A stretch of 64,000 bases of DNA from Adiantum capillus-veneris (GCA_014529385.2 CM043956.1:87907721-87971720), one strand, 5' to 3'. Shown: positions 22,700-36,785, counted from the first letter of the stretch. A program made the numbers and translations. The notes: generated from the sequence alone by a model not told the origin.

Positions 22700-23660
22700 A
22701 CTGGAATCTAGCTTTCATTCCTAGTTTGGTGGGATTACTGGTGTAGGTGGGACAAGGATCACACCGTCAGGTTTTCCAACTTATGGTTCTAGTAAAGCTT
22801 GGGCTTTTTGAATCATTTTCTTGCACATTTCAAAACTATCCTTTTCTAGTTCCGCATATGGATATGTCATCCACCTCTGTTCTTGGGTTTGGTTGTTTTT
22901 GAGCCATGTTTCATAGGCTTTTAGGAGGGCTCTATCTATCTTTCGTTCCTGGTTTGGTGGGAACATTGGTGTAGGTGGGACAAGGATCACACCCTTAGGT
23001 TTTCCAACTTATGGTTCTAGTAAAGCTTGGGCTTTTTGAATCATTTTCTTGCACATTTCAAAACTATCCTTTTTAAGTTCCGCATATGGATATGTCATCC
23101 ACCTCTGTTCTTGGGTTTGGTTGTTGTTGAGTTGTGTTTCATAGGCTTTTAGGAGGGCTTATAATGGCTCATTAACCTTCTTGACCAACACTGATCCTCC
23201 TGAACTAGCACTTCTTAATGTCTCATCTATGGATGGTTCTTCTAGAGGTTGAGACATATGCTTAAGAGAAGGTGCAACCATTTCCTCATTTTGTCTTATC
23301 TTCTTTTCAGCCTGAGTAAGTTTCTCAGCCAGAGAGTTTTTCTCTTGTTCCTTACGTGCTTTCATCCTAGCCTTTCTAGCTATTTTGTTTGCTCTTGGTT
23401 TTTTTACTAGGTGCATTGGGCTTTGGCTCACCCATCTCTTGAATCGCGTCAGTTTTTGTTTTCTCTGTCTCTAGCTTCTTATTATCTTTCTTTTGATCTT
23501 GCAATCTTGTAACTACCTGAACTGGTACGACATTTTTGTCTTTTGAGCTATTGGGTAGCTGAACAATTCCTGAGATAGCTTTCATAATCTTTTTGGCTCA
23601 GTTTGGATTTTTTGGACAGTTGGGGATCAAGTGAGTGATGCCACAGTCAAGAAAATAGGT
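22700..23660 (-). pseudogene. Element B Gag C-terminal part with 228-bp tandem duplication
   Basis: On the minus strand this is the charged, probably coiled-coil part of Gag (KARKEQEKNSLAEKLTQAEK) followed by NNQTQEQRWMTYPYAELEKD. The latter block occurs twice because of a tandem duplication with a 228-bp period, visible as GTAGGTGGGACAAGGATCAC at 22,743 and 22,971. 228 is 76 codons, so the duplication itself keeps the frame. The zinc knuckle near 23,600-23,650 reads FLDCGITHLIPNC and has lost its first Cys. Confidence 0.65.
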
Positions 23661-24840
23661 GTTAACTTGAGTGATCTTCATCTAAGGACATTGTTTTACC
23701 AAGTGTTTTTCACGGCCTTTGTGACAATCTACCTCAAGTTGAGGAGCTTCTTCTGCCAATTCCTCTTGGCTATAAATTGGCTATGACCTAGCTAAGACTC
23801 TTTTTTCAATGAACCGCAATTTCCTTTCGTCTATCTCATAACTTCTTTCTTCAGGTCAAAACACAGGGGGTGGAGGTTGTACCAGCCTCATCACTCCCTT
23901 TGTTTCTCTCATCTTCTATTGCTTCAAAGGGAAGTACCCACTTTGATTGTTATAATACATGGTAGCTTGCACTAGAACTTGTTTATTAGACACTTCCATC
24001 ATCTATGTATATCTCATGTCTATAGGCATTCTAGCACCTGGTAGCAAAAATTGTTGTCCTAAGACAACAGACCATGGCCTTGCAAGTCCTAGTGGACCTA
24101 GCAGATTCCATGTAGCGTATCTGGGTGGAGTAGGTGCTACTGGAACAAGTTGTACATAACTTTTCCTAGAATATTCCATGCCATAGTAACACTCTTCTCT
24201 CATATGGTTTGTCCATTTTTCTCTCAATTTTACACCATACAGGTTCTTGGAGGTCAGATTTGACTAGAGGAGCAAGTCTCTGAGCTAATCCTTCTATACG
24301 CTTTATTTGCTCACTAGATACCTCTGTCTTTAATGTGGGTTGAGTTCTTGGTGAATCACTCCTCTGAGAAGATGTGTCACTCTTAGTATCATATCTTCTC
24401 AAGTTTTTCCTCTGATTTGGATAGGAGTAAGTTATAGGGGGTGGTGATGGTACATATGGTCCTGTTGTGGCTGTAATTCCACCTCTATAAAAGTCATGTT
24501 CTATGGTTTCATCTAGGTACATCCATGGTCCATTAAGCAGATTCACTTGAGGAGGCATGTCTGCCATCTCTGATCCCTTCATCTCTCGTTATCACTCTAG
24601 AACGGAATCCAGGTGGCTCCCTTTTTGGAATTCTTGTAGGAATTGTCATGCTTGGTGGAGATATTTGTGGTCCTTCATTCACCAAATATCCACCTCTTTC
24701 TAGTGCATTGTGATGATTTGTGTCAAAGTGTGGATAGATTGGCATTTTGGCACTTCTAGCTTGGCTTGGCATACCTCTGGTCATATCTATCAAAGGATTG
24801 GTCGAATGTCTTTCCATCCTGATGATCTCAGCTTTCTTAC
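23661..24840 (-). pseudogene. Element B Gag N-terminal part
   Basis: Minus-strand frames 24,817-24,533, 24,582-24,166 and 24,227-24,003 match element A Gag segment by segment: PTRIPKREPPGFRSRV, DFYRGGITATTGPYVPSP, PYERRVLLWHG and LPGARMPIDMRYT. B extends further upstream than the open part of A, starting near MERHSTNPLIDMTRGMPS. The frames overlap with single-base shifts. No known capsid fold is recognised. Confidence 0.6.
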
Positions 24841-25982
24841 TTTCAATCCCACTCTCTACTTTGATAGTCCTTAATAAGCACCTTTGGCTTAGTGCAACTT
24901 ATCTTTTCTTGCCCTTGATCAGGGACCTCTTAGAAGTCAGAAATTTGTGATTCTTTGGTCTCTAGAAATTGGTCTTGGGGTACCCTAAAAGTTTGGATTT
25001 AGGAAACCTAGGAAAATTCAGCTCTAAAACCAAGGTCTAGGTGTGTCCTATTGCCCACAAGCTTTTCTCTTGGCTAAACCTGACTCAATTTGGAGTTGTC
25101 TAGAAAAAGTTAGAGCAGTTTTGGTAAACTGCACTTGAAACAGTTTCAAGATCAAGGATTTTTTCTTGTATCTTGAACAAATGTGACCCAAATTTGTTGA
25201 AACTTGGTCACTAGGCTTCTTTTATGTCTGGCAAACACTTCTGTGAGCTCAAATGTATTTTTTGACTTCTACTTTGTCACTTGAGACATTATACGCGTAT
25301 ACTGTCTATGTGCTCATAATTTGACAAAATTTGGTATGTGAGCTCTCCTTGATATACTCTACCCATTGATATGCTCAATTTATGATTTTGACCTTTATTT
25401 TGACACTTGAGAATTTAGACATGTATAAAGTTTTTTATGGCAGAATGAGGTGACTTTTTTTCCATTGATTCCTTATCACTCAAGCAACTCTCAACAAGTT
25501 TCAGAATTCAATTTGGACATTTTTTGAGCAAGTTAAGACCAATACAACCCTAAATCTGCAGTTTTTGGTCTTTTGCTCTTTGCAAGCCTAAATAAGTTCC
25601 AAATTCTATGAAATTTTGGCTAGGGACTTCTTTTATGCTCTAGGACACTGAGGTATATTCAAATGTCTGATTTGACCAAAATCTCACCTATGAGACAATA
25701 TACGCAATAAAGTCTTTTGGCTCAGAATTCACTAAGATTTCTACCCAAGGTACTCCTTGATGCATACAACAAGAATATGTGATTACAGCAAATTTTGGAT
25801 GTCAAAATTGCACAAGATCACCTCTTTTTCACCTTTATAGTCTTGTATATGCAAAATTCTCTTTAAATGCAAAAGTATATATCCAAATGAGTTGCAAGCA
25901 AGTTTAGCACATCATTTCTAGCCCTCCTATGTGGTCAAAAGTGAAATTTGACTTTTAGATCTAGCCTTGAGACATCATACGC
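24841..25982 (-). other. Leader of element B, inner part
   Basis: Non-coding repeats like those of A. Palindromes lie at 25,284, 25,410 and 25,693, and a half palindrome at 25,970-25,982 ends in ACGC where the 5.8-kb element begins. Confidence 0.75.
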
Positions 25983-27174
<1,192 letters not shown>

Positions 27175-28190
27175 TTTTATTGGCGCCCCCACGGAGGATC
27201 TTCTTCGAGTACCTTCTGCGTCTAGATTTAGGATTATAGGTTACAGGTTACATGGATAGGTATAGGTACAGGTGATTCACACAGGTACAGGTAGCTAGAG
27301 TACAGTAATATACTAGCAGTGATGTCACTTGCAGTTGTTGTGGGTATGCATCACTTGGCGCCTATTTGAGCGCATTGTCTGCTGGATTGTATGTTACTTG
27401 TGGAAACTGCCATTGTACGCATTTGTGGAGCCATACTTGGTTTTATTTGGTATTCCTAGCCATTTTTGAGACTTGGTCTGGGAGATAGTCATTTCTGAGA
27501 CTTGACTATACGTGATTTGCATTAGCCTTCATGTGAGGGTCGATAGCATGAGGTTTTATTGAGCTGGGGGATTCTCAAATGTGGAGATCCTTTCGGTGAT
27601 ACAGGTAGCTGGATCACCCTTTTCGTGACCTCACCATAGGCTATGTATTAGTGATTCCTATTTGATGCTCGGGTTCTATTGTTGGCAGTTTATGCAATAC
27701 ATATACAGTCTATATTTTGGGTTCTCACTGCTCTACTTCTGGGGAAACTCTGTCAAAATTTTTCCAAGTTATGATGGCTGGTTTTTTGGTCTTGTAAGCC
27801 ATTTATGTTGTTATGCTGCTGAAATTCTAGCAAAATCAGAGGATAAGATAGGTGTGCTTTCTTGGGAGCTGCATAGTTGACTTTAATGGATGATCAAAAT
27901 GGCCCTCAATTCACTCCTTTTCATTTAACTCAGAGAATCCAAATAAATGTTCATGTGTCGAGGAAGATTTTTTCCCAGCAGCGCATAGTCTTTATGTTCG
28001 GGCCAAGAAGATTACGAGAGATCCTGGAATGTCCTTTGCCTGTTGTAATTCCGATGATTAACTATGAAAACTCATTTGATGTGCATGTGTTTGTCCTTAT
28101 CTAAAGTTGAGCACCATTGAAGTTTCTGGGAATTGAGTCAGTCAATAGTTTTGGGTTCTTGCACGTGTGCAAAGGGGTTCTAAAAGCATT
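27175..28190 (+). other. Leader of the 5.8-kb element, partly copia-like
   Basis: No real ORF. 27,549-27,606 matches 53,012-53,069 in the copia leader at 56 of 58 bases. A second block near 27,745-27,782 resembles the copia leader just before and at its gag start (AAACTCTGTC, then ATGGCTGGT). In this element that start runs into a stop after a few codons, and the true gag region begins near 28,190. Confidence 0.75.
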
Positions 28191-29650
28191 GTAACTTGGG
28201 TAGCTACGGCTTTCTCTTATCCGGAGTTTCATGGAAGAAGTGACGAAGATGTGGAAGACTTTTTGGAAAAGATGGAGGTTTCCTGTATTAGCAACTAGAT
28301 TCATGACCCTACGCAGATGTTACGTATTCTCCAAATCTGTTTGAAGAGTGATGCACGAGTTTGGTCCAAAGCATTTGAAGAGGAGTTGTGTGTGGTTGAT
28401 CCACCTGTAAGATTGAGTTGGGATAATCTACGGCATGGATTGGAAGTGGAGTTTGTGAAGATAGAAGATCCTGACAAAGTGTGGCAAGAAGTACATGCTT
28501 TAGTGCAAAAGGAAGGTGAGCCAGTAGATGCGTACATGCGTAAGTTCTCATTGGCATGGGAGAGGATGCGTACATGCGTAAGTCCTCATTGGCATGGGAG
28601 AGGATGTGCAAGGCCTTAGCACTACAGGTACCCCCGCCTCACATGATAAAGAAGGATAGGTTCTTGGCTGGTCTTTGGGAGAATATACGTTGGAGAGTGG
28701 AACTAAAGAAGCCTAGGACATATGAAGATGCACTAGAGGTGGCAAGGAATAAAGAGTGGAAGCTGAGGAAAATGAGCCAGTTAGGGGTGGAGTCTTTGCC
28801 CATGAGGTTCGAATTTCCGCCTATCGATTCTTTGCAAGGTCACATGCCAGGGGTTCATCATGAACCAGTGGTTCCTGTTACTTCTCAGGTTATGCCAGCA
28901 GTGGTCACTACAGCAGTGCAAGATGATGGGCTAAGACAAGACATGAGGCAAGTGGTAGATTTGATGGAGAATCTCAGCCTAAACATGCTAGGTCAAGTGG
29001 GAAATAATCGAGGTCAAGGGACGTTTGCAAATCAGCCAAGAGGTGAAGAAAGACCCAGGAATGGTGTTGGACAAAGTAATGGTAGGTTCTGGAGGCAGAC
29101 GCCCACATGTTATAATTGTGGAGAGTTGGGCCACATCAGCCCGCAATGTGATAAGCCACCAAGGATGGGGGGAGACATGTATCCATTTCCAAGACAGGTG
29201 TTAACTAGGTCAAATGATTATGGAATTGAAATTAAGGGAGACAAAGGAACCAGTGGATTAACCCAGGAGGAAAAGGGAAAGACAAAAGTGTTAAGTGTGG
29301 TTACCTTGGAGAAGGCATCAAAGCTAGAGGATACATTAGTGATGCCTATTGGGAAGAGGACCACAGAGGAAAAGGAAGGAAGAAGTGCACGAGGTCCTAG
29401 TAAGAAGAAGGGAAAGAGTCATGAAGGGGAGAATGTCAAGGCCAAGAGGAAAAGGAGAGCTCGTCGCAAATTTCATGTTTCAGTTTTTCCACTAGGGGAT
29501 GGGCAATTAAGCTATGATTTGAAGGAGGATCTGACAAGCAGGAAGGCAGATGTTACTTTTGGGCAGCTTATAGAGATGGTGCCTAAGCTAAGCGATAGTG
29601 GAAGAGGATGGTTAACCCAATGGAGAAAGAGCCAGAGAGGGGTTCAGTGA
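28191..29650 (+). pseudogene. Gag of the 5.8-kb element
   Basis: Reading begins around FSYPEFHGSSDEDVEDFLEK, a typical start of the retrotransposon Gag homology region. It runs through ARVWSKAFEEEL and LSWDNLRHGLEVEF to KDRFLAGLWENIRWRVELK. A canonical CCHC zinc knuckle, CYNCGELGHISPQC, lies at about 29,107-29,148, followed by a Lys/Arg-rich tail. A TAG stop interrupts at about 28,299. A 38-bp tandem duplication (28,527-28,564 and 28,565-28,602) shifts the frame by two, so the longest open part is 28,556-29,650 (364 codons). Gag would coat the element RNA and form the particle in the cytoplasm. Confidence 0.85.
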
Positions 29651-30068
29651 AGGTGTTGGCAATGGATGAGCTACCAGACATTTGTCCAATAGTAGATGTG
29701 TGGCACAAAATAAATATTTGGAACAAGGTTATGTGGATGGTGAAGCCCAAATATGCATCATAACACACTCATGCGTTTAGAAGATGGGTCTTACAGTGTC
29801 TGGGGTGTCAGATTTCCGGATCAGATTGGCAAACCATCATAAAGTAAAATGTTTGGGTGTTTTAAAGATCTTAGAAGTGGAAACATATGATGCAAAGTCA
29901 ATGGTTGATTTTCATTTGATGCCAGCGGGGTTGGCAGCATATCCTATTATATTGGGTAGACCACGGTTACGTGCAATGGGAGCTGTTCAAGATTGGAGAC
30001 GTGGTACGATTAGACTCTATGGAGAGATAGATTCCAAGAAGCTATATAATATGGACACAAGGAAATGA
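29651..30068 (+). pseudogene. Retropepsin-like region of the 5.8-kb element
   Basis: The plus strand reads V-D-G-E-A-Q at 29,733-29,750, where the active site D-[ST]-G-A is expected. It then gives GLTVSGVSDFRIRLANHH, and AAYPIILGRPRLRAMGAVQD with the conserved I-L-G-R-P motif, then DWRRGTIRLYG. The domain order and spacing match plant Ty3 proteases of the type with V-D-G-G-A sites. The active site here is atypical, and a TAG stop at 29,778 breaks the frame, so this copy is very unlikely to be active. Confidence 0.7.
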
Positions 30069-30542
30069 TTGGAGGAGATTTATGAGGTTGAAGATGAGTC
30101 GAGTAATGAAGACTACTCCACAGTGTCTGACGAGGACAGTGATAGCACTACCGACAGTGATAAGGATGCTGATGTTCCATTTCTTTTGATGGACAATGGA
30201 ATCGAGGAGTCTGGTTTAGTTGCATTTGCAAATGAGGTTGAGGATGAAAGTGAAGGGCCTTATGAAGTGATTGAAGGGATAATACAAACCAAGGTTGAAT
30301 TGTCAAAGAAGCAGGAATTGATGACACAAATGATCAGTGGAGACCTCTCAACTATGGAGAAGGAGAGATATTTGCACATGCAGGTCTATGACAAAACAAT
30401 TGATGGTTTTCTTGATGCAAGGTTGATATATGGCATCTCTACACATTTTCCTTGGGAACCATGTGGAACCTTGATTAAGCTTTTGATGGAAGGAATGCCA
30501 AGTGTTTTTGTGTGGGATCCAGGTGGAATGAGCATCTACTAG
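30069..30542 (+). CDS. Acidic ORF after protease, function unknown
   Basis: 157 codons starting MEEIYEVEDESSNEDYS. The first 35 residues are extremely rich in Asp, Glu, Ser and Thr. The remainder (KVELSKKQELMTQMISGD, then FPWEPCGTLIKLLMEGMP) is mixed. In pol-bearing Ty3 relatives this position holds the protease-RT linker, so it may be what remains after loss of RT and integrase. It is followed directly by the polypurine tract. No domain is recognised. Confidence 0.45.
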   Translation: MEEIYEVEDESSNEDYSTVSDEDSDSTTDSDKDADVPFLLMDNGIEESGLVAFANEVEDESEGPYEVIEGIIQTKVELSKKQELMTQMISGDLSTMEKERYLHMQVYDKTIDGFLDARLIYGISTHFPWEPCGTLIKLLMEGMPSVFVWDPGGMSIY

Positions 30543-30576
30543 TGTTGTTGTTGCTGAGCATGAATGCTCTAGCAGG

Positions 30577-30595
30577 CTAGGGGATGGACAAATTA
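30577..30595 (+). promoter_or_regulatory. Polypurine tract of the 5.8-kb element
   Basis: GCTAGGGGATGGACAAATTA directly abuts the TGTCAGG start of the 3' LTR, the expected position of the plus-strand primer. Confidence 0.7.
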
Positions 30596-31661
30596 TGTCA
30601 GGAGTTTTTTGGAGCAAGTGATTGCGCATATGTACATACACATGCATGGTGCATCAAATAAAGAATTGCCCATTTTCCAGAGCCAAGTGGTTACGTGGGG
30701 TCCACATGTGTACAGATAGGAAAGCATGTACATAGTGCATCGATTTTCATCATTACCGGTACCAGTGTGTTTTTTCTACAATAATGAGGAGTTGGTAGCT
30801 CATAAAACTTCTCGAGGAAGCTATCCGCGGGCCGACGACATGAGGTAAGCAGGTGCGTCAGATGGCATCTAGTGGCGTTAGGAGGTCGAATGGGGTCAAT
30901 AGTTGCACGTGGATGAGTACGGACACAACGTGGGTGTTTCCTTACGATAGTTATGCAAAACCGTCATCATGAGGACCATATTTTGGGGCCACTTCATGTG
31001 GTGGCAGGATGCATTATTGGAAAAATTTGAGTGCCAGGTGTGCGGAGGATGAAGTAGGGTGACAACTATGCACTGCGAGGCCAGTTTTTGGCCTGTTCGG
31101 GGTCCATTTGAGTTCATCTAAAAGGCCAAGGGTGCCCAACTAATAAAGCTAAGTGTGGGAACTGAAAAAATAGAGAGAAGACCAGAAAAAGAGTGGAGAG
31201 AAGAGGAGGAACAGCCACAACTGTGTTTTTGCTCATTTTGGAGCCTGTTTTGGCCGTAAACTGCTCATCCGAGGTCGGATTTGAGCACTTTGACATTGTA
31301 GACTGTGGTTTTGGGCCATTCCGTACGTGATGGTGCTGTCCATTTTGCCAAATTCCTCACTGTTTTTCTGATGGTTTGGTTGTGTAACTTTCTCCTATGA
31401 GCGAAGCTTCTTCTCGAGTTTGTGATTGTATTTGGCTTATTTTACCCATACTGTGTGAGCTGTTTGCCCCCTTGGTGTTGGCCCAAGCTCATTTGTATCT
31501 AAATATCATAAGTTCTCCTCTTTTGAGCTGAGTTTTTTTGGGTGTGTGAGTGTGAGTGTCTCTTTGTGTGGAGTGGGTAAATGGGTAATCTCTCTCCTCT
31601 CACTCCATCAGTGTGTTCCCTGTCTCGGCCAGGTGGATTGTGTAAGCCGAGTGGTGCCCCA

Positions 31662-31713
<52 letters not shown>

Positions 31714-31775
31714 CTTCCTAAGAGTGTGTGTGGGGTCATTATAGAGGCGTTCTGTGTGTTTCCATCCCGCTCACA
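30596..31775 (+). repeat. 3' LTR of the 5.8-kb element
   Basis: 1,180 bp, from TGTCAGG to CTCACA. It contains (GT)24 at 31,664-31,711 and a roughly 190-bp segment (about 30,960-31,140) missing from the 5' LTR. It is followed by the ACGC target duplication and the other half of the B palindrome. Confidence 0.9.
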
Positions 31776-31779
31776 ACGC

Positions 31780-32884
31780 ATATAAAGTCTTTTTGCTTAG
31801 ATTTTAGTTTTTTTTCTACTAGAGGTGCCCCTCAGTGTGTAGAACAAGAATATGTGCTAACAACAAATTTTCGATGTCAAAATTGCTCAAAATCATCAAT
31901 TTTGTAAGAAAATCCCTTGAAAGAGTAAAATCTCCTTAACACTCAATCTATATGTCCAAATGATGTGAGATTTGGTGTATGTGCTCAACACAACATGTAG
32001 AAGATGGGTATAATGTCAAAAGTTCATTTTGACTGCCATAATTAGCCATGAGACATCATGCGTGTATGATGTCTATTGATATATTTTTGGATAAAATTCA
32101 TTCACAGGCATCCCCAAGCCTCTAGCACTAAATTTCAAGCACGTCTACCAATTTTCATGCAAAAATGTGCTCAAAATCACAAGTTTTTGCTGTTTTTCAT
32201 TTCCGACATCCGTCTTTTGCCTTTTGGGTGTCAAGAGTTGATAAAAACTCTAGTTTCAATGTATACTTAGGGTAAAACCCCCCTTCTAAACACATTGGTG
32301 CAGTCAGAATTTTGATATTTGAACTTCACATTCCCCTTGAGACTTTATACGTGTGTAAAGTCTAAGTTTACAGAATTTCAATTTTTGCACATAGAGCCCT
32401 TGCACATGCCCTCTTATATACTCAGCACCAATCAGCCATGAAAAAATGTCAGCAAAACTCTTTTTATTGCATTTTTTTCTCAAAAGCAGACTTTTTAGAG
32501 ATTCTAAATGCAAGCAAGCACTCTAGCAAAAAAATCAATGATGAATAGCTCTAGATCAAAATCAGATTACTGACCTAAAGTTACTCCTACAAATCATATG
32601 GGGTTTTGCATCTATGAGTAGAAAAATACTTCAATGCCACACACGGACTAGCAAATGCTTTTATCACCTCACAAACCACTCGACCACCAACAACTACTCT
32701 AATCAACAAATCCTAACTAAATCTACCTAGTCGCAGACCCTCGGCAAGACACACACTTCTTGGCTATCCAGTTGATCGCGGAATAACCTCTTCCAGATCC
32801 ACTTAAGAAAAACTCTTTCTCTAGCCAAAACTAAATCAATCAACCATCACATGAGTGTTAGTAGGAATACCTACCTAAGTCCTT
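31780..32884 (-). other. Leader of element B, outer part
   Basis: Non-coding. Palindromes lie at 32,051 and 32,340, with repeats shared with A such as AATTTTCGATGTCAAAATTG. Confidence 0.75.
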
Positions 32885-32906
32885 GTGTCCCCGACAACGG
32901 CGCCAA
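32885..32906 (-). promoter_or_regulatory. Primer-binding site of element B (tRNA-Asp type)
   Basis: The minus strand reads TTGGCGCCGTTGTCGGGGAC immediately inside LTR 3. It differs by little from the TGGCGCCGTTGCCGGGGA site known from Athila-type plant elements. This fixes the transcription direction as minus. Confidence 0.7.
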
Positions 32907-33833
32907 TATTGCGAGAGTGAACCACACCACCCATAAAGTGTATGCAGCACAGCCTAGATCAACATAATGTCAATCGAGGACACAAATGACATGATAGGCA
33001 CACGGAGGAGATTTCATTAGATTGTCAGGCTGATACCATCATACACATACAACACTCTCAAAGGCCAACCAACCACAACCTAGAGTCTCACTACTCTCAA
33101 CTACACCACCTACCCACATACACACAACGAAAGGAGACCCATCAAATCATACCAGAATGTACGAAACTTAAGGAACACCATACCCTCTTTAGGATACACC
33201 TGTCCCTAAGTCTCTACACTCAAGACCCTAGCTCTAAACCCATCTGTAAAAAATGCGTATAAAGGAAGAGTCAAATTTTGAAAGTGCTCAAAATTGAAAT
33301 GTATGAGTCCCTATGTGTAGCTTATGTTGCCAGATTTTAATTACTACTTGCAGGTAGAAAACAGACATTGTTTGATATACTTACGACCATGAGTAGCTCG
33401 TAGATGTGAAAGCATGTATGCTCTGTTCCGTGAGGAATGCTTGGCATTGTCGCGTAGCTCTTGTCGAGGCTAACACAATGGTGCATTCGGATCTCCAATG
33501 TGATGAACAAGTGAGGAGTTGCATCAGGATGAAGCTCATGCTCTCTCTCTTTCTCTCTTACACACAGTCGACGATAGCTTAAAACTTATGATTATGATAA
33601 AAATTTCCTTACAAAACTGACCTAGGTACCTTATATACTAGCATTACCTTAGGTTAAACCTAAAATGGATTTGTATGTACAATTTGGAAATTCCATTGCA
33701 CCCCGACTTCTGCAACTAGACTACCTACTTATTAAAAATGATGTTTATGACCATAATCCGCAGCATTTCATAACTCTTAGCGGAGAATAAGGCTTTGTGT
33801 AGTTATGGTGTGTTGTTGACCTAGCCGTCAACA
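32907..33833 (-). repeat. LTR 3 (5' LTR of element B)
   Basis: 927 bp matching LTR 1 and LTR 2. It begins TATTGC, where the others have TGTTAC, and ends GTCAACA. CT-rich runs near 33,540-33,570 are shared with the other two copies. Confidence 0.85.
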
Positions 33834-35633
33834 ATAAGTGAACCTCATTATAACTGTTTTTTGGCTTTCATTGATCCATGTGAGAAGTCGGCATTGCAAT
33901 ATATTGTAAAACTTGGCTATTTAGAGCTGTTCATTTTCATTCCAACAAGTTGCAGTCGTCTCTAGCTCATAGATTTCTCTTAAATTGTAATATTTAATGT
34001 GAGGTAGTTGTTAGCTAACTTTTTTGGAGAGCTTTAGAAATGTAAAACTTGGATTTCAAAAGCCACTTCATTTCATCAAAGTTTGGCATTATTTCTAGCT
34101 CTTGGCTTCTTTTAAATTTCACATTTCACTTGAGCTAGAAATTAATCAACTTAAAATCATGCATCAAAGATTGTAAAAATAGCAAAATATGCTTACGTAG
34201 AAGCATTTTCTCTCTCATTTTTTATGTATATGCATAGATTTTCTATCAAAGAGCATCATGTGCATAGCCAAAGGAACTTTTTTCCCCTAGGGTTTTTCCC
34301 TTTGGAATATCTGGGTATTTGAGACCCTAGCATTAGGATTTCAATAAATGTTTTTGTGTTTTTCTTGGTTTTTAATAATTGGATTTTGGAGCTTGTTTTT
34401 TGTTAGATTTAGCTTCAAGAAGCTTGGTTTGCAAATAAAAAGAATCAAGAGACTTCTCTACCAAGTGGATGCTTTGCTCAAGGAAGCTCACATGAATAGG
34501 TGAAATCCTTCCATGATATTTCTGTTTTGTTTATCTCTCCGGTCCCCATGATTGGATTTAATGAATTTGCTTCTAAGTTATGGTTCTTTAATTTTCGAAA
34601 GCTAGGCATACTAAAGTCTCAACACTTTGCTTTGTGAATATTAAAACTCATTAGAAATTTGGTTTTTTGTGTGCTAATCATAACTAATTGGCCTTGACCT
34701 TAGGTTAATGTAGGATCATTTCTCATTAGTCTTAGACTCTTAGTGGTTGTCTTAATACTTTTTTAACATGACCTAGGGTTATGATTAGGCTTTAATCCCT
34801 TAGTCCATTTGCCATAAACATCTCATAATGGAAGCAATAAAAAAGTGCTAAAAAATGGAACAATGAAGCAAAAAACTATCAAGAAAAAATTGCACCAATG
34901 CTACTAGACATATGAAAAGAAAATTTCTATATTATGTTGTGTCTTGTGAGTCCTAGCGTCTTACTGACACTTGGTACGCGAGGGGAATCACCTTGGCTCA
35001 CTTGGTCAAGGCCCTAAATCGATGCCCTAGGTTAATAGGGGTCAGCCATCGCCTTGATAGGCTAGTAGATTGTTGGAACACCCTCTTAAGGGTTCAAGGA
35101 GCTGAGAGTCATAGCTAGACTTGCCTTGGGGTGGTAGCCTTGTATGGTGGTTTAATTTTTTCAATGAATGACAAAAACATAACTTCCATGAGCTTCAAAA
35201 AATTGTGACAATGTATTAATACAGTAGGAGTTTTTTTATAGCCCGTAGACATAATAGACTTGGATGCTTTATTAAGATTTTTCATATAGTTTTTAGGCTA
35301 GTAGGTTTAAGACCTTGCATTAGCCTAGGGTCTTAACTGATTGCTTGTGTTTCATGCATAAAACTAAAATTTCAAGTGGTTTAATCTTCATGATAGTTTA
35401 GGTGTTGTTTTGCTTTATGTTGTTTAGTTTTTTACTATGATTGACCCATCTTTTAGAAGAAAAAATTCACTTTGTATGATTGTTCAATGTACTTCATGTT
35501 TTATTCATCCTTGTTGTCCTCTGATACACAAAATTTGTTCTTATGTTTTGCACATCAACATTCTTCCATGGACGTACTTTCACCCATGTCTCCGTGCTCT
35601 GCTTCAGCGGCACACTAGGACGTGCGCAAAATT
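33834..35633. other. Non-coding, probably internal or 3' region of a decayed LTR element
   Basis: No protein domain is recognised. A segment at about 34,280-34,350 (TAGGGTTTTTCCCTTTGG, then GACCCTAGCATTAGG) resembles leader or LTR sequence of plant copia elements and a stretch on the minus strand at 8,775-8,835. 34,960-35,140 is GC-richer and leader-like. Confidence 0.35.
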
Positions 35634-36604
35634 AGGAAGGGGGAAATGTTAGCAATGGCTAACACATGCAACACCAATTATGCACCAAGCTAGGGATGTG
35701 CTATGGATGTGCACAATATTTTCTTTTCACATTGTATAAGGTCTTGGGCTCATTGAGAGTTCCAAATTGTATATGCTAGAGGGTTCAACTTAATCCCATA
35801 GTAGGAAGGCTTGTGGTGCATGGATTTAAGAGAAAGCCTTTTATAAAAAGAGGCTTCATTCTTGAGGACCATTCTTGGGTACTCACTCTTGAGATCTCAC
35901 TCTTGTGTGTTCACTTTATTGAGCTTAATACCCATGCTTAGAAGGCTAGTGCTAATCCTTTGTAATAAGAGAAGCATTTCTTAATCTAATCTCTACTTTC
36001 TTCATTAGTCTTAATTCATTACATTATGTCATGAAGTAGTTTCACCTTCTCATTATTCTAGATTTGAGTGTGTGGTTATGAATTCTTGCTTATTTACCAC
36101 TCTTATCCTTTTATGAGTACTCAATTTGTGATGTCTAACTTCTCTGATTAGGTTGATTCAGTAGGTTCTTAATCTTGTGATTAGAGTATGTGCCCTATTG
36201 TTTGCTCATTTGTAGATGGGTGTAATGAGACTCAAGCACCATTCACCCTTGTGTGTAGCTTTTGATAAAGTACCTTGATTGGCATGTGGTGATTGGAGAG
36301 GCCAACACCAATGCAATTACTGTGTGCTTGTCAAAAGAGTGCTTTGAGACGCAAGTTTATGGCAAGTTGGACTTTGGTGGGCTTAATGTGTGTAGGTGAA
36401 GCTTGATTGATGATTATGATGTGACTAGAGTTAGTGATTCATCGCTAATCTCTATTGCATCGGAAGATCATTCTCTCAAATCCTCTCATTCAATACATCC
36501 AATGATGCTCATGCTTCCATGCCCTAGCCGAGTTGCCGATCCTAGGATTGATACTTTTGCTGGTATTGGGTTGTGATTAGGTGATGCTACGATGACCCCC
36601 AACA
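35634..36604 (+). repeat. LTR with adjacent polypurine tract
   Basis: The purine tract AGGAAGGGGGAAA (35,634-35,646) is followed at 35,647 by TGTTAGCAATGGCTAACA, a palindromic LTR start. A TATA-like TTATAAAAAG lies at 35,841-35,850. The unit ends CCCCCAACA at 36,604. This is the layout of a plus-strand 3' or solo LTR of about 958 bp. No second copy lies in the window and no target duplication is clear. Confidence 0.6.
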
Positions 36605-36710
36605 AGAGAAAACATATATTATAGTGTTTTTCCTTTACACAATGAGTGTTTACAAGTTTAATGGTTTGTACATTGACAATTGACCAAAGAGTTGTGTTTA
36701 TTATCCCAAC

Positions 36711-36712
<2 letters not shown>

Positions 36713-36782
<70 letters not shown>
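36713..36782. repeat. (GA)35 microsatellite
   Basis: 70 bases of GA. The Arg-Glu and Ser-Leu repeat ORFs over it are artefacts. Confidence 0.99.
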
Positions 36783-36785
<3 letters not shown>

